Below, piece by piece: positions 63,377 to 63,377 of a DNA stretch of 63,377 bases. The position numbers were made by a program, and so were the translations under genes. The DNA comes from UBA288 sp964461885 (GTDB lineage Archaea > Halobacteriota > Methanomicrobia > Methanomicrobiales > Methanospirillaceae): assembly GCA_964461885.1 (NCBI GenBank), contig CAYWVY010000004.1:1-63377 (forward strand). The letters are read 5' to 3'. How positions within the stretch are numbered: the first letter of the stretch is position 1; each line of letters opens with the position of its first letter. The notes under the pieces were generated by a model, which saw only the letters and a list, made by a program, of their open reading frames with translations, searched no databases and had not been told where the DNA came from.

Positions 63377-63377
63377 T

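Overview
The window looks like part of the chromosome of a high-GC methanogenic archaeon, most likely a member of Methanomicrobiales. The evidence is a formylmethanofuran:tetrahydromethanopterin formyltransferase gene, an archaeal RNase P RNA, an intron-containing tRNA-Met, archaeal-type UMP kinase, triosephosphate isomerase and XerA, TATA-box promoters about 25-30 nt upstream of leaderless starts, and the HTH-PAS histidine kinase type common in that order. The genus cannot be fixed from sequence reading alone. Two runs of exactly 100 N (8356-8455 and 33841-33940) show a scaffolded draft assembly.

Layout. 1-1303: C1 metabolism (ftr, partial, and a 5-formyl-pterin cyclo-ligase homologue). 1772-1881: spliced tRNA-Met. 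2294-6259: a lipoprotein, a 59-aa peptide, a histidine kinase that seems to start at CTG, and two hypotheticals. 6362-12886: tightly packed hypC-hypA-hypE, pyrC (broken by an N gap), DUF167, a U32 peptidase-family protein and tpiA. 12891-16529 (mostly minus): zinc-ribbon membrane protein, HTH-CBS regulator, RNase P RNA, and a dCache-HAMP-PAS histidine kinase. 16865-28340: fourteen co-directional, mostly overlapping genes that run from precorrin-2 dehydrogenase and glutamyl-tRNA reductase through hemB, hemL, hemC and cobA to cbiT-L-F-G-H-C-D-E. Together they cover most of the route from glutamyl-tRNA to the cobalt-corrin ring, but no hemD or cbiJ is present. 28337-34025: PfkB-family sugar kinase, an Ala-rich repeat protein, a K+-independent-type H+-pyrophosphatase and a flippase-like membrane protein. 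34470-41048: purB diverging from an orphan SPASM radical SAM enzyme, an XPD-like helicase, ogt, panE and mobA. 41184-43986: a complete ECF transporter operon behind a promoter with two inverted repeats. 45509-46965: thiM-thiE.

The stretch 47-55 kb is the most accessory-looking part: acetyltransferase, XerA recombinase, an interrupted HNH nuclease, Kup, tRNA-Gln, and then a cluster of broken genes (a SHOCT-like membrane protein, a B-family DNA polymerase N-terminus and a ferritin-like protein in opposite orientation, the last two joined at a GGCGCC). 54886-63248 returns to intact genes: a DUF6125-DUF5131 pair, a lipid kinase-like protein, CHAD and ppk1 (polyphosphate), Mut7-C, an AmrS-type radical SAM enzyme, a 48-aa zinc ribbon and pyrH. 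The window ends in tRNA-Pro.

Most promising for follow-up: the DUF6125-DUF5131 couple, the orphan radical SAM enzyme with its shared divergent promoter, the NHL/Ala-repeat protein, the formyl-pterin cyclo-ligase overlapping ftr, the CTG-started kinase, and the ECF operon with its operator-like repeats. Two apparent defects look like assembly artefacts and can be tested directly.
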